NCBI GenBank assembly: GCA_030789695.1
Contig: CM061142.1
Span: 282,350,165 to 282,414,164 of the forward strand
Reading direction: 5' to 3'
DNA length: 64,000 bases
DNA from: Scilla litardierei
Lineage: Eukaryota > Streptophyta > Magnoliopsida > Asparagales > Asparagaceae
This document shows, piece after piece, positions 63,601-64,000 of this stretch. Numbering within the stretch: the first letter of the stretch is position 1; each line of letters starts with the position of its first letter. Under the pieces are notes generated by a model. The model ran no database searches. It saw only the letters and a list, made by a program, of their open reading frames with translations, and had not been told where the DNA came from. Made by a program: the position numbers and the translations under genes.

Positions 63601-64000
63601 AAGATTAACCCGGCTAGATGGGTTGATTTGGCTAAGAGGCAGCTGAAGGACAATGCCAGAAACTGGTGGGATGCTGAAGAGAAGATGCTGGTGGAGCCGA
63701 TAGTTTGGGCTACCTTCAAGTCCAGATTTGATGGAGAGTTCTTTCCGAAGGCTGCTAGGTAGGTGATGCTGCAGCGCTTCATAGATCTGAAGCAGGGGAG
63801 CTTGTCGGTGGATCAGTACCACCAAGAGTTCACGAGGCTCAGTCGGTTTGCACCTAAGATGGTGCAAGATGCCGATGAGAAAGCTCAGTGATTTCTTCAG
63901 GGACTTGCCTTGGAGCTTCAGAGCTTTGTGACCACTTCTGACCTGGAGACATATCAGAAGGTTCTGATTGCTGCGAGGCGACAAGAGTTGAATTTGAACC

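Overview
This window is a transposon-dominated stretch of a flowering-plant nuclear genome. The evidence is the full set of plant-type elements: Ty1/copia elements with tRNA-iMet primer sites, a Tekay/Del-like Ty3/gypsy chromovirus, two FAR1/FHY3-type Mutator-like transposases, Helitrons and an L1-type LINE 3' end. Noncoding DNA is AT-rich, candidate introns are GT-AG, and there are no operons or ribosome-binding sites. I cannot place the species. Apart from one small zinc-finger gene and some captured exon fragments, I see no ordinary host gene.

Layout. 1-3582: minus-strand retroelement pieces (a copia LTR with TATA box and primer site, inserted into a SIRE-like LTR fragment). 3736-4604: Helitron-type 3' end. 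4677-10120: broken FAR1-like transposase and a two-exon fragment of unknown identity. 10121-16780: a copia element with exact LTR borders and target duplication, a recognisable gag and a wrecked pol, and an array of GGGC/GCCC mini-hairpins in its leader. 16781-22284: a GRF zinc-finger gene on the minus strand and unassigned AT-rich DNA. 22285-28688: a SIRE-like copia derivative with two 1.85 kb LTRs, target duplication and a gag, but no pol. 28689-33344: a second FAR1-like transposase, spoiled by one in-frame stop. 33345-35389: two LTR fragments.

35390-64000 is one nested structure. A Tekay-like chromovirus is arranged LTR-internal-LTR-internal (tandem, sharing the middle LTR). Its first LTR is split inside a TA repeat by an 8.7 kb Helitron (35430 to about 44131) carrying pieces of at least three cellular genes. 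Its RNase H region is split by a complete, open and young copia element (49810-57832; LTRs differ at 6 of 604 positions). Its second LTR is split, at the equivalent TA repeat, by a 5'-truncated LINE. Removing the copia restores the chromovirus reading frame exactly.

Points of most interest: two frame-restoring GT-AG intron candidates in the chromovirus (gag-protease junction and integrase); stop codons shared by both gag copies; short palindrome arrays in four unrelated LTRs; GC-rich hairpin arrays in the leaders of two unrelated copia elements; and the gene-capturing Helitron. Percent identities and divergences are by-eye estimates unless a count is given.
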